Assembly (NCBI RefSeq): GCF_963576675.1
Contig: NC_088916.1
Location: 76,959,501-77,023,500 of the forward strand
Direction: 5' to 3'
Origin: Euphorbia lathyris
Lineage: Eukaryota; Streptophyta; Magnoliopsida; Malpighiales; Euphorbiaceae
DNA length: 64,000 nucleotides
Shown here: in pieces, positions 34,689 through 46,855 of the stretch
Layout of the letters: each line of letters starts with the position of its first letter
Numbering within the stretch: the stretch's first letter is position 1
Made by a program: the position numbers and the translations under genes
The notes under the pieces: model-generated
Databases searched by the model: none
What the model was told of the DNA's origin: nothing
What the model saw: only the letters and a program-made list of their open reading frames with translations

Positions 34689-34977
34689 TGATGGTTTTAA
34701 TTGTAAACCATCAAAGATGTTCTTCTCTAGCTAAACTAGAAGGAGTGAATCCCAAGATAAAAAAAGGTATAAACCTTGAATTCTCAAAAAGAAATAAGTT
34801 GATTGATAAAAAGTTGTTCTTTCTTACAAAGGTGGAGTTTAAATACTTCCCCAAAAGAAAACTAAAAGACATAATTACCCTTACTATGGTTTCAACTAAA
34901 GAAAGAGAATAAAGGGTAAAATAGGTAGAATGTATACCCTTCCTTGTGAGGGAAAGAAAGCTTAAATATGCAGCATG
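34689..34977. other. Unassigned DNA between F-box pseudogene 2 and the Athila-type element
   Basis: No gene is seen. A CCTTCCTTGTGAGGGAAAG stretch (about 34938) recurs as a near copy just right of the Athila element (about 43898). Confidence 0.4.
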
Positions 34978-34982
34978 TATAT

Positions 34983-37398
34983 TGATGGCGGAAGTTCTAG
35001 TAGCGTTCTTTTCAACGACGAAATATATATTACGATAAGTGCGTTACGACTATGAATGTGATCTTTATAAATACTCTAACTCTACTAGACGCCACTACTT
35101 AGGGGCAAGTGTACCCCGTCGTATCAAGTAGACCTGTTCATGGGCTGGGCCGGGCTGGGCTTGGGCCGGGCCTAAGCGGGCTTGTTACATAATTGCTTTG
35201 TCCAAGCCCAACTTAGCCCGTACTATATTTACATCGGGCTCGGGCCGGGCTGGGCCAAGCTAAAAGAACTAATTCCCAAGCCCAACCCGGCCCGACCCAA
35301 CTAATCTTTATATTTTTTTTAAATTAAAATTAAACTAAAAAAATTATACTATAAATATAAATAATACAATACAATGAACTAAACTTTAGAGGATTACTCC
35401 AATAAAAATCAATTAACGCCATCCTAAATAAATAAAAAATACTCATTTGATAGTAATAAATAAAACAGTAATAAAAAAATATGTACATGTTCATCAATTC
35501 TAAAAGATATATGGTTTGGAAATTTTTATGTTGATGAAATTTAAAATTTTTATTTTTGGAATATAAAGTTTATTAAACTATAAAATTTATTAAATTAAAG
35601 TTATTATTAAAATTTTGGGCCGGGCTGGGTTGGGCCTGGGTTTTGAGACAAATCCCAAGCCCAACCTACTATGTATTCGGGCCTAAGCGGGTTTGGGCCG
35701 GGCCGGGCCTATTACGAAACATATACGTCCAAGCCCAGTCTTTAAAGAGTGGGCTTGGACGGGCTGGGCGGGCCAATGGGCTTTTGAACAGGTCTAGTAT
35801 CAAGTAATAATCCGGTTAAGACCGGGTATCGAATCCACGGGATTTATAACTACAAGTATTAGACGACTCGGTTTTATATGTTATCTAAGCGGTGAATACT
35901 TTAGGTTGGTTTGAGGGATAACTACAAACTACTCCTAAACTATTGGTGAGACAGATTTATGTAACGGAAAACTCCACGGAATGATATGGGTGACGATAAG
36001 TTATAAATATAATAAGCAATAACTCCGAATATATTCGGTTGACGATTTACTCTTGCAAAGACGACTACGTGTACTTCGACCGACCCATGAAGTATTTAGA
36101 CTACGTGGTTCCTAGTCAAGGCATGTCTAATACTGGGGATCAGAAATTAGGGCCCATAAGTTCCGCGGTTTGTCAATTCCTACGGTTTCCGGAGCGTCAC
36201 TTCCGGTAAGGCAACACCTATATGAATCCCTAAAGATAGCCCGAATGGCGTCGAAAATCGCATTCCCCTACACAATAATCAATTACGAGTATCAAAACAA
36301 GCAATAAACATCAACACGTTTATAGAAACGGAAATTGCAAATCATATATTATAAATATGGAAAGCGTAAATGTGGAATACAACCAAGCCTAGTACATAGG
36401 AAGAGTGCAAGCTAATTAGCAAGTAAAGAGGGAAGAATCGGCCCTCGGAACTAGCTAACCGGACTTAAGGCCGTCTCTTAGGTCTTGGAGGTGGAACTCT
36501 CGAGCTGGGTGGATGAGGATGGAACGGAGCTTTGACGAAATGACGGATTAAATGAACAAGCTCTCAAGGTGGTAGAGTTTTATTACATAAAAACTGAATC
36601 TAAAACTATATATGAAAATCTGTATCTAAAAAGTATATGAGAAGAAGTATCTCTAAATGAGTGCTAGTCACTCTTATTTATACCCATCAAGCTAGGGGTA
36701 GAATTGTAATTTCACAAGGTGCAAGCATGGAGCAACATCATTTTCTGCAGAATTCCCATGATAAGCCTCGCGTATGGTAGGGGACGCCTTGCGTATTTGC
36801 CCATTCCATCAGAAATCTCCTGCATGTGGCCTTAAATCGGATCTTGTTGTCTCAACCACGCCCCGCGTATAGTGATATACGCCGCGCGTGTTTGAGCTCC
36901 TGGCGTTTTATTGCTCGAATTACACCATGTACGCCCTGCGTATCCTAGAACACGCCTCGCGTACCGATAGTTGACTTAGCAGACAATGCAGTCTGACTTT
37001 CAGGATTGGGCTTATCATTTCTGACACATGTCACACGCCTCGCGTATGGTGGTGTACGCCTCGCGTATGGGTGACTAGATTCCACGTGGTACATGTGGAT
37101 AAGGCAATTATTTCTGACCAGATGTTTCATGCCTCGCGTGAAGGGAAATACGCCTCGCGTATATTGGTGGTATTTCACTCCTTGCTCGTACATGAAACAC
37201 AATTCTCGAGAGCCGAGTTAGCTTGACGTTTTTATTTCTAATTAACTCAAAAATAAGAAAATTAACCGTGAGTACGAAATTTATTTTTATTTCGTTATTT
37301 TATTTAAAACACTCTATTTTTTGCAATTAAACTTATTTATTTCATCTAAAACTAAACCGTAAATCACGCTAAAAGATAGGGGTAAAATGCCCCTATCA
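34983..37398 (-). repeat. 3' LTR of the Athila-type element, with MITE insertion
   Basis: About 1740 bp without the inserted MITE (35129-35796 plus 8 bp). It matches the other LTR at 42175-43892 nearly base for base. The TATA-type sequence (minus strand TATAAATA) is near 36675-36683. Its transcription-upstream side carries the ACGCCYCGCGT word array (36760-37165). Confidence 0.85.
35129..35796. mobile_element. hAT-like MITE (copy 2) in the Athila LTR
   Basis: 668 bp with inverted ends TAGACCTGTTCA / TGAACAGGTCTA and a perfect 8-bp target duplication GTATCAAG (35121-35128, 35797-35804). The partner LTR has the empty site at about 42317 (a single GTATCAAG), so insertion came after the retroelement integrated. 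GGGCCGGGC-rich subterminal words match the MITE at 29706. Confidence 0.9.
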
Positions 37399-39240
37399 AA
37401 CCTCCTCGGACTTTAAAGTTTTACTTGTCCTCAAGTAAAAGAAATCGAAAGAAAAAGGGATTGAGATTATTAAGAAACAAACCGACGGTTGGTTTTACCA
37501 AGTGCGTGATTTTGAAGCTAAAGTTTTATATAAAGTTTTCGGTAAGTACCTACGCAAACAAATGAGTGACCGAAACTTGTTTGAAACCTTCATGATTAAA
37601 TTTAATAGGCAACATTAACGGGGGTTGATTATCTTTTGAGAACCCGATTGTACCTCACCAATGGATTTCACTCTTACGCTCAAACTTTGGTGGGTCGGTG
37701 TTTTTGCACTCTTCTTTGCACTTACTCGAAGTCACTTTGAGTTTGTATTTTCATACGGGTTTTTTCCTCCTATGTTATGGTTTAGACAATATTAAAAACG
37801 AACCCGGAGGGGGGTTGTAATGTGGGTGGCTTTTTAGTGGTTAATTTTTTGGAAACTCGAGTTCAAATACCATTTTGATGATCGCACCGCATTTTTATTT
37901 TGGCCTTAGTAATATAACTCGAAATTGCTCGGGTGGAGCTTGAGAATGCCTTCTTGCTCTTTATTATGTTCTTTTTTTTTTTTTGAGAGCGGCACAAAAA
38001 CGATCTCGAGAACTTATGGTGCTCACTTATCAAGGCCTTGGCTTATTTCGGGTGCAATTTGATTTTGTTGGTATTTAAACAAGAGGAAAAAGGGTTAAAT
38101 GTTAAAAGGGTATTAACAAGAAAAAGTCGGTTAATAGGCTCGAGGGGGTTTCCTAGAGGTTGACGAAAACGAAAAAAATAAATTAAGAAAAGAATTAAAC
38201 TAAGTGGGTTCGTTTTATCATCTATTGTTATTTTAACCAAAATAAGTGTACTTAACCCGGTATTAGATGCAAACTCTATGAATCGAGTGAAGTCAAAGCT
38301 CTCGAAAAATTGTGAAAGAAATAGAGTTCTCGTACGAACTCTTTTAGGCTCAAAATTACCTCACAAAATTTCGGGTTGATTGTGTACGTTTAAGTTCTCG
38401 CCAAATTTTCAACTATCCCATTTTTATTGCCTTTGTAAATTTTATTATGGAGATAACCTTTGGGTTGGGACTCAATGCTTTTTTTTAGTACGAACCTAGG
38501 ATTTGCATAAACTCCCTAACTTCAAAACCAAGACTAAAATTTCTCAATTGAACCATTCCTTTGTGTTCCGACGCTTTTAGATTTAACGACAAATAACAGA
38601 ACTTTAATTAATTTCCGAGGGAGGTAGTGTGTCGGGATAGATTTAAGAATCAATAAATTTATTTAATTATTTTGGTGTTTAATTGATTTTTATTTTTGTT
38701 TTTATTAGTGCAAACCAAACTAAGAGTGCGGGGTTGCACGACCCTCCGCGTTATTAAAATGACGTCTATTCCAAGGGCGTCGCAAAAGAAAAGAAAGAAC
38801 AAAAACAAAAATAAAGATGGTTTTTAAATTAAAAATAGGACCCATGAATGTCAGGTCCTACGCGAGGCGTGCCCAAGGGGGCGTCCCGCGTAGGAGGTGC
38901 GTTTTAGCTCTTTTTTGGGCAGAGACTCAAATACGCGGGACGTACCATGAAGGACGCCCTGCGTGTTTGAGTTTCTGGGCGAATTATACATGAAAAATGG
39001 TGACCACGCGGGGCGTAAAAGGGAGTACGCCCGGCGTGGTCGTTATTTATGGCACAGAAATTGAGAAAAATAAACACGAAACGTAAATGGAAATCATAAA
39101 TATATTAATTTAGAAAGGGAAATACAATAAAAACAGAAAAAGGTGACAAAAATAACAAAGAACACACCTAAAACGAAACGGATTAAAATAAACACGAAAA
39201 AGAAAATACAAAACAAAGGAAAACATAAAAAAAATGGGAG
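37399..39240 (-). other. Athila-type element: PPT and non-coding interior
   Basis: The minus strand reads a purine-rich PPT next to the LTR. Upstream of it is long non-coding DNA with a word-pair cluster at 38865-39035 (ACGCGGGGCGT family). No gene is seen. Confidence 0.6.
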
Positions 39241-40353
39241 CTATGGTTGAGGCGGAGGAGGATTTCCGTGGATGTTGAAGTGGGTGTAGAAGGCGTTGGT
39301 GAAGGCATCGAAGCTGGCCCTATCCGCTTGCCTTTGAACCTCGGAGGCATCGAGGCGAGCATCGAGGGAGTCGAAGCGAGAGTCAAAATGGGCCCGATCA
39401 CGACGTTGGTTATCCTCCAAAATATCCAACCGAGCATAAAGAGATTTGAAGTCGTGGAGGGGTCTGAAATTGAGGCCCATGCTCGAGTCCGAGTCTCCTT
39501 GCTCGTTGGCGTGGGCCGCCCTCGAAGTCTCACCCGGGCCGGAGGTGGAATGCTTAAGAGATTTAAATGCATTATGGTCCAAAGGCCGAGGCAAAAGGCT
39601 TGGGAGGCGATCAAGGGCAGTCTCGCCGAGAGCGGTGGAGGCGAAGGTGGTGATGAGGTGACCAAACCCGAGCTTGGCACGCCTCCGAATAGGCATGGAG
39701 TGGAGATGAACGGCCACAAGGTAGGCGAGATCGTAGGCGATCCCATTGGCACAAAAATAGAGGGCCAAAAGCTCATGCTTGTTGACCTTGGTGGATTCGG
39801 CCTTCCCCAAAAAGTAGAAGGAGATGAAGCGGTGGAGGAGTTGGAGGATCGGGTCTCGAATGCAAGCGGGTCGAAGGTTGGAGATATCGTAATCATCAGA
39901 CCCGGTAATTGAGGACCAAAACTCTTGGGCAGAGACACCCTCGGGCCAATGAGCAACGCCGGCTTTCGCTTGGTGAGTGAAATGGTTGCGAAGCCATTGA
40001 CTGTCAATAGAGAAGGGGCGGTTGTGAAGGCGGAATGTGAAGAGGGCAGCTCCGGGCACCCCATTGGAGGTAAGGGTGGTGTAGAACTCGATCACGAGGG
40101 AAGGGTAGACATGTGGGCGGGCACAAAAATGCTCGTACCACCCTAGGGCACGGAGGCGAGCCTCAAAGGAGCTTCCGAGATCATAGTGGTCGAGCGTGCT
40201 GCGCTGGATATAGGGAAGTTCCTTGACAGTGGCAGCACAAAGGGTTTGGTAGTTTTCGGCCTCCTCCTCGGTTAGGAGATGAAAAGGAGCCCGGTGTTGG
40301 CGGGTGAGTGGTGGAGTCTCTTCCCGTTCGGGTGGTGGTGGTGGTTGTTGATT
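39241..40353 (-). pseudogene. Athila ORF-type protein
   Basis: The minus-strand frame is open from 40353 to a TAG at 39241 (about 370 codons). A FHLLTEEEAENYQ stretch near 40285, an ARLRALGWYEHF stretch near 40160 and a VIEFYTTL stretch near 40090 match the pattern of the ATHILA ORF-1 / putative plant transposon protein family. A helical, charged C-terminus (probable coiled coil) ends in a PPPP tail. The natural start is unclear: an in-frame TAA at 40356-40354 precedes it, and candidate ATGs near 40425 are in other frames. This suggests a frameshift at the N-terminus. Function is unknown. Confidence 0.6.
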
Positions 40354-41441
40354 TTAGGCGGAGCGGGAGGAGCAGGCACGAGTGGCCCGTAGGGGACGGT
40401 CGGCAGCGGGACGTTTGCTTCATGCCATAATGGTATTAATGGAGAATTGAGAGAAAGTAGAAGAAGAGTAGGGGGAGTTTGAGTAAGTTGTGAGGAAGAA
40501 GAAGGAGAAAAAGGAGGGATTTATATAGGGGAGGAGTGGGGAATCCAAGTAAAACTCGGATTCCCAGGGGATACGCGAGGCGTGAAGGGGCCACGCCACG
40601 CGTATCCCACCTCCTGACCGTTATTAATTGCAAAAGTGGTAAGGTACGTGGGGCGTGAAAGGGAGCACACCTCGCGTAGTACATCTCCTGCCCCTTTTTG
40701 ATGGGAAAAAGGGGAAGGACGCGGGGCGTACATGCGGGTACGCCCCGCGTAAACGATGGAAGTTGAAGAATTTTTTTTCGGTTTTTAGTGGTTTTTTGAA
40801 TTTTTATGGGTTTCAATTAATGTTTTTATGATTTGTTAAGTCTTTTTAATGTTTTTATGTTGTTTTAAATTATAATTAAGAGGGTAGTTAAGATAAAATT
40901 TATTTTGGAGGGAGGTTGAAGAGATTTGAATTTGAAAAGGTGGGGTGTGATTGGGGAGAAGATGAGGTGGAGTGTGGAAGTGGGAGAGATATATGGGGAA
41001 GAGGGAAGAGTGATGGGAGAGGTGGAAGATGGAAAAGGGGGAAAGCTGCCATGGGGAGTTGCAATTCGCAACTCCCCTAGGATACGCGAGGCGTGCCCTA
41101 GGGCACGTCCCGCGTGTCCTACCACGTGGCTTTTATTCTGAGGCATTTAACTTCCAAACTTTACGCGGGGCGTGGTAGAGTAAACGCCCCGCGTATCATG
41201 CCTTCTACCGCGAGAAAAGAGATCAGATACGCGGATGCGCGGGGCGTATAGGTGTGTACGCCCTGCGTGGCTTATTTTCTTTTGGATTAAAGGTGGGATT
41301 TGTTTTTCTTTTGATTTTTATTGAATGGGAAAACGAAATGCGAAAAATAAAAGTTGGGAAAGAAAACTCCCTTATTCGAGCTCGGGTTGCCTCCCAAGAA
41401 GCGCTACGTTATAGTCGGTGAGCTCGACTTAGCATTTCCTC
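40354..41441 (-). other. Athila-type element: non-coding interior with hairpin word clusters
   Basis: Two clusters of paired ACGCGGGGCGT words lie at 40570-40762 and 41080-41275. The best pair, 40719-40731 with 40738-40750, forms a perfect 13-bp stem with a 6-nt loop. Near 41388-41410 the minus strand carries the AGCGCTTCTTGGGAGGCAAC stretch often seen in plant Athila-related DNA. No convincing gene. Confidence 0.6.
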
Positions 41442-42056
41442 CTAGGTGTATGCTTCCACTCGCGTTAGAAATGCAAACTCTTGAATAAACAATCCGTACC
41501 TACAAAACAGATTGTTAGCTTCAAAAAAATTTAACAAAAACCAAAAACTATATTTACAAAAATTATTGAAGAGTTTAGTTTGCTCCCTTTTTGACTCCTT
41601 TGGTAGTTCAAAAAGAGTGAAATTTTTCGAGGTAGAAGGAACCTCAAACTCTTCTAATTGTGGATTCATTTCCATGGGCCCGTACACAACCGGCTCATCG
41701 ATTAGGATTTCCGGTTCCTCGCAGTTGAGACAGCCTACATAATTTGGGGACTCCTCTTGAGAGAACTCAATTAACTCGAGCTCTACATTTTGATCAACCG
41801 GATTGGCGTCTCTAATTGATTCGCCCGCGGTTGAATCGATACGAGACGTCAATCTAGCGACTTGATTTCCCAAATCCCTGCAATATGCCTTATTGTTAGA
41901 TAATCTCACTTGAATATCTTTAAGCATAGAGATTACCACATCGAATTGCGAGGTTGAGTGTTGGTGTGGACATTCGTCATCCATGAGGTCGTCCCACAGA
42001 CGACGACTATGAGGCATCATACCATGAAACAAATCATTAGTAACAATAAGAAACAA
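41442..42056 (-). CDS. 204-codon ORF after the Athila primer binding site, unknown
   Basis: It is the first frame downstream of the PBS on the element's sense strand, where gag would normally begin. I do not recognise the protein. It has an acidic middle (many E/D) and a C-terminus rich in F/L. No zinc knuckle or gag-type helix pattern is obvious. It may be a gag remnant or an untranslated leader that happens to be open. Confidence 0.35.
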   Translation of the reverse strand: MFLIVTNDLFHGMMPHSRRLWDDLMDDECPHQHSTSQFDVVISMLKDIQVRLSNNKAYCRDLGNQVARLTSRIDSTAGESIRDANPVDQNVELELIEFSQEESPNYVGCLNCEEPEILIDEPVVYGPMEMNPQLEEFEVPSTSKNFTLFELPKESKREQTKLFNNFCKYSFWFLLNFFEANNLFCRYGLFIQEFAFLTRVEAYT

Positions 42057-42150
42057 AATAGATTATTCACAACGAGAAAGTAATATCTACAAAAATAATG
42101 CCTAGACTAACAATAAAACGTTTTTGTCTAATATTATAAGAAATTATAAA

Positions 42151-42168
42151 TCCCCGGCAACGGCGCCA
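42151..42168 (-). other. Primer binding site, tRNA-Asp type
   Basis: The minus strand reads TGGCGCCGTTGCCGGGGA, six bases from the 5' LTR end. This is complementary to the 3' end of plant tRNA-Asp including CCA. An Asp PBS is typical of Athila-lineage elements. Confidence 0.85.
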
Positions 42169-42174
42169 AAAACT

Positions 42175-43892
42175 TGATGGCGTAAGTTCTAGTAGCGTTC
42201 TTTTCAACGACGAAATATATATTACGATAAGTGCGTTACGACTATGGATGTGATCTTTATAAATACTCTAACTCTATTAGACGCCACTACTTAGGGGCAA
42301 GTGTACCCCATCGTATCAAGTCATAATCCGGTTAAGACCGGGTATCGAATCCACGGGATTTATAACTACAAGTATTAGACGATTCGGTTTTATATGTTAT
42401 CTAAGCGGTGAATACTTTAGGTTGGTTTGAGGGATAACTACAAACTACTCCTAAACTATTGGTGAGACAGATTTATGTAACGGAAAACTCCACGGAATGA
42501 TATGGGTGACGATAAGTTATAAATATAATAAGCAATAACTCCGAATATATTCGGTTGACAATTTACTCTTGCAAAGACGACTACGTGTACTTCGACCGAC
42601 CCGTGAAGTATTTAGACTACGTGGTTCCTAGTCAAGGCGTGTCTAATGCTGGGGATCAGAAATTAGGGCTCGTAAGTTCCGTGGTTTGTCAATTCCTACG
42701 GTTTCCGGAGCGTCACTTCCGGTAAGGCAACACCTATATGAATCCCTAAAGATAGCCCGAATGGCGTCGGAAATCGCGTTCCCCTACACAATAATCAATT
42801 ACGAGTATCAAAACAAGCAATAAACATTAACACATTTATAGAAACGGAAATTGCAAATCATATATTATAAATATGGAAAGCGTAAATGTGGAATACAACC
42901 AAGCCTAGTACATAGGAAGAGTGCAAGCTAATTAGCAAGTAAAGAGGGAAGAATCGGCCCTCAGAACTAGCTAACCGGACTCAAGGCCGTCTCTTAGGTC
43001 TTGGAGGTGGAACTCTTGAGCTGGGTGGATGAGGATGGAATGGAGCTTTGACGGAATGACGGATTAAATGAACAAGCTCTCAAGGTGGTAGAGTTTTATT
43101 ACATAAAAACTGAATCTAAAACTATATATGAAAATCTGTATCTAAAAAGTATATGAGAAGAAGTATCTCTAAATGAGTGCTAGTCACTCTTATTTATACA
43201 CATCAAGCTAGGGGTAGAATTGTAATTTCACAAGGTGCAAGCATGGAGAAACATCATTTTCTGCAGAATTCCAATGATACGCCTCGCGTATGGTAGGGAA
43301 CGCCTTGCGTAGTTGCCCATTCCGTCAAAAATCTCCTGCATGTGGCCCTAAATCGGATCTTGTTGTCTCAACCACGCCCCGCGTATAGTGATATACGCCG
43401 CGCGTGTTTGAGCTCCTGGCATTTTATTGCTCGAATTACACCATGTACGCCCTGCGTATCCTGGAACACGCCTCGCGTACCGATAGTTGACTTAGGAGAC
43501 AATGCAGTCTGACTTTCAGGATTGGGCTTATCATTTCTGACACATGTCACACGCCTCGCGTATGGTGGTATACGCCTCGCGTATGGGTGACTAGATTCCA
43601 CATGGTGCATGTGGATAAGGCAATTATTTCTGACCAGATGTTTCACGCCTCGCGTATATTGGTGGTATTTCACTCCTTGCTTGTACCTGAAACACAATTC
43701 TCGAGAGCCGAGTTAGCTTGGCGTTTTTATTTCTAATTAACTCAAAAATAGGGAAAATTAACTGAGTACGGAATTTATTTTTAGTTCGTTATTTTATTTA
43801 AAACACTCTATTTTTTGCAATTAAACTTATTTATTTCATTTAAAACTAAACCGTAAATCACGCTAAAAGATAGGGGTAAAATGCCCCTATCA
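42175..43892 (-). repeat. 5' LTR of the Athila-type element
   Basis: 1718 bp, ending ACGCCATCA before the PBS on the minus strand. The TATA box (TGTATAAATA on the minus strand) is at 43200-43191. The ACGCCYCGCGT word array lies just upstream of it (43270-43665). Compared with the left LTR it lacks the MITE and one word near 43645. Confidence 0.85.
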
Positions 43893-43897
43893 TATAT

Positions 43898-44095
43898 CCT
43901 TCCTTGTGAAGGAAAGAAAGCTTGGAAAGTGTACTCCTTGGAAATGAAGTAATCTCTAGGATCTGCCTCCGTATTCATTCAGCATATGCCATCAGGTGCA
44001 CATGTTCTTCATCTTGCTCACATCTGAAGATGATCCGCCAGAATTCCAGATGGGGTGAGATCCGCTAGACTGGATGTCCGCATCACTTTAACAAC
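43898..44095. other. Unassigned DNA right of the Athila-type element
   Basis: No gene is seen. Two GATCCGC words (near 44034 and 44060) resemble the Tat-2 LTR words. Confidence 0.35.
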
Positions 44096-44356
44096 TCGAT
44101 GGATAAAGCTGTCTCGATGGAGAAACTTGTTGGTTGGGTGAGGCCACGTGATGGTTGGGTGGAAATAAACATGGATGGCTCTAGGCTTAAGTCCGAAAAA
44201 ATTGCAGTAGGTGGGGCTATTCGTGATGTGTCTAAAGGCCGGTTGCTAGCTTTATTCATAACATTGGCTTGTGGTCGTCCTTTGATGCTTATGTGGGGGA
44301 TTTATATTGGTATTGGTTTTGCTGCTAGCCTTGATATATCGAAGCTTTGGCCCTAG
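44096..44356 (+). pseudogene. RNase H-like fragment of L1 type
   Basis: A WVRPRDGWVEINMDGS motif near 44130 and GGAIRD near 44212 match the start of the RVT_3 RNase H-like domain. The frame drifts away from the pattern after about 44270 and stops at 44356. An L1-type 3' tail with an A-run follows near 44700. This is a decayed LINE 3' end. Confidence 0.5.
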
Positions 44357-44624
44357 TCGAACAATTAAGAAGTTATTAACTGTCTAACTGCTTTTAGTTA
44401 TTCTCGTGTTGTCTCTAGTTTTTTGATTTTCTGTATTCAAAGATATTCCTCAACTTTTCAACAAATTCAGTTCTACAATATTTTTTTGGGAACAAAACAG
44501 AGTGGCACACAAGCTCGCATCGGAAACCCAAAGCCCCCCCCTCGATGTCACCAAACTTGAAATCCCCTTAGAGACCTATTCATCAGTTGATCTTTGAAGA
44601 TAACATTAGGGTTGCTTTTTCCTA

Positions 44625-44781
44625 GGTTTACCTCATGGCTCAGTTTCTATCCTTTTTATATTGGATTGTTTTCTTTGTTCATTGTTTTGCTTTCTTTTTG
44701 TTACCAAAAAAACATTACGAGCATTGATAAAAATAATCTAAATAATTGGATTATTCAACAAAAGAAAAAATTCATAAACAA

Positions 44782-44848
<67 letters not shown>

Positions 44849-45910
44849 GTCTTATTATTATTATTAGTATGTAACATAGATTTACAAATAAAAGTTTAAC
44901 ATATTTTTTACTTTAAGCAAACTTGAAGTCATTGTTATCAATGTTATGAGAACCGGACAGTACATCAAACTGAATTGATAACTGGGTTACAGGTCATTTG
45001 GTCGGATCAGATGGTTCAGATTAGTCGAACCAGATGATGTAATAACTAAATAAATAATATTTATATATATTAAATATATAATTTATTTAAAATTTATTTT
45101 TATAAATTATATATATCCAAAATAAGTTATAAACAACTTTTGGTTTGTTATTTTTTTGTCAACTTAAGTCTTAAAGGATAAATGAAGTTTAGAACAACTT
45201 GAAATATGTGAATATATTCTATGCCATGAAATCTTTTTAACAACATATTATAAACTCAAAACGAACAAGCGATGAATGAGAAATTGATGCTCAAAGTGAG
45301 CCACTTGAAATGGTTTAGAAGAAGAGAAAATGAAATTAAGCATTCTCATCCCACATAAGAAAGAAATGAGAATCTTAGCTAATTTATAAGTAAATAGCTT
45401 TTACAAGCCTTTAACTAATTACTAGGAAAAAATGTTCTCTCATGTATAGGGGGTGCAGTTGATTAACCATCAGGTTAGGAGCAAACCCGCATGACGTGGG
45501 CGATATGAATGCCACAACGAAATAAGGTCCCTTAGACCGCACACTTTTGCTATTATTTTTAATTATAATGTGTATTTATTTATTTTAAAATTTGTTACAT
45601 ACCGGAGGTCACACGGTTCCCAATCGTACCACTAGGTCCCGGTTCAATCCCGAGTCTCTCTGGTTTGTTGAGCATTCAACAAATCGGAGAAGTTCGGACT
45701 GACTACTTGGCCAGTACACAGGTTGAGCGATCGGTCCAATTCAAGTCTGATAACACTATTTATTATACGTACTCGAGTTTGTGGGAAGGTAATAGAATAA
45801 GTTAGATTAGTAACATGGTAAAATTATAATTAAATATTTTAGTCAGGGCCGGTTAGTATATAAATAGTTAGTAGTTGTAGGGTTAAGGTAATTTTTGAAA
45901 TTTCTTCCTG
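44625..45910. repeat. Duplicated flank of the F-box genes (copy B), with insertion
   Basis: 44625-44935 and 45765-45910 match copy A (33253-33690). Between them is about 830 bp absent from copy A. It begins near TGTTATGAGAACCGGAC and ends near GTCTGATAACAC (roughly inverted ends), so it is probably a DNA element of unclear class. A (TA)n microsatellite fills 44784-44840. Confidence 0.55.
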
Positions 45911-46855
45911 TGAGTCTCTACTAATTGTAGCTTTTTTTACCACTTTCATTTTGTAAAGAAACCAATAAATTAACTACCGGTATCATAATTTTTTTTCAAA
46001 ATTCAAATGAAACCGTTAGCTAAATGATTTTCAATCGGTGGATATGCTATGGGCTTTTGAAAATTTTAGGAAATTTTTTAAAAAATGGTTCCTCTGTGTT
46101 TTTAAAATTTTAATTTAACTTTAACCTTTAACTATTTATTTTTGGACTCATTAATTAAATCTTACATTGCCAAATTAGTTAATAGTTAACTAATTTTTTA
46201 CAGTTTAAAATTATATTTTTTTACAGTTTAAATTAGGATTTTTACAGATGCTTTATAATTACATCATAGTTTGAATTATAGTTTTTACAGTTTGAAATTA
46301 TAAATTTAACCATAAAGTTTCCAAGCAAGATCCTTACGTTTCTGAAAATTAAAAAAACTAGGTTGACTGTTATTTAATGTCACATCAAACATTTCAATCA
46401 AGTTTGAAGATAAATTGAAATAGTTTTATATGTTTTTGGTTAATTATTTGTAACTATATTATAAACACAATAAAAAAATTAGACATTTTAACAATATTTA
46501 TTTTTGTGATCAACTTATACGTGACAAATATTAGTATGTTAATCTGTTTTGTTGTAATTGTATTACTAACATATTAATATATTTTAGACATGATTGAAGT
46601 TTAGAATGTCAAAAGTGAACGGTTTAATAAAAGTTAAAAAAGTCTTTTCAAATTTTCGGTGACGTTAGGCTAAAATTGATTTTTCTTAAAAACGTTAAGT
46701 TTAAATTTATCCTAACTAAATAACCACTTTCTAAAATTAAATAATAAAATTTAAAGATTAATGTTTGAAGTTAAATCAAAATTATTAAAATTATATGCAT
46801 ATTTTGAAATTTTTCTTTAAATTTTTTGAGAAAGGCCATAGATGAGCTGTTATAG
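45911..46855. other. AT-rich DNA, no features seen
   Basis: I see no gene, clear repeat or element. Isolated AAACCGGTAG-like words near 45975-46045 may be degenerate outliers of the following satellite. Confidence 0.4.

Larger units (their letters stand above)
34983..43892 (-). mobile_element. Athila-type Ty3/gypsy element lacking gag-pol
   Basis: Complete from LTR to LTR. The flanking target duplication is TATAT (34978-34982 and 43893-43897). Both LTRs start and end as TGATAGGGG...ACGCCATCA when read on the minus strand. A primer binding site complementary to the 3' end of tRNA-Asp lies at 42168-42151. A purine-rich PPT (37399-37414, minus strand) abuts the 3' LTR. The interior (37399-42174) encodes only a 204-codon frame and an Athila-type ORF. 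I find no protease, RT or integrase. It is therefore a non-autonomous derivative needing a helper. Confidence 0.85.

Noticed and set aside
39247..39912. Plus-strand ORF of 221 codons
   Set aside because: Shadow of the Athila-type ORF on the minus strand, which alone shows a recognisable family pattern and lies on the element's sense strand.
45625..45660. tRNA or tRNA-derived SINE suggested by GGTTCAATCC
   Set aside because: Only a B-box-like word is present; no A box at the right distance and no cloverleaf could be drawn.
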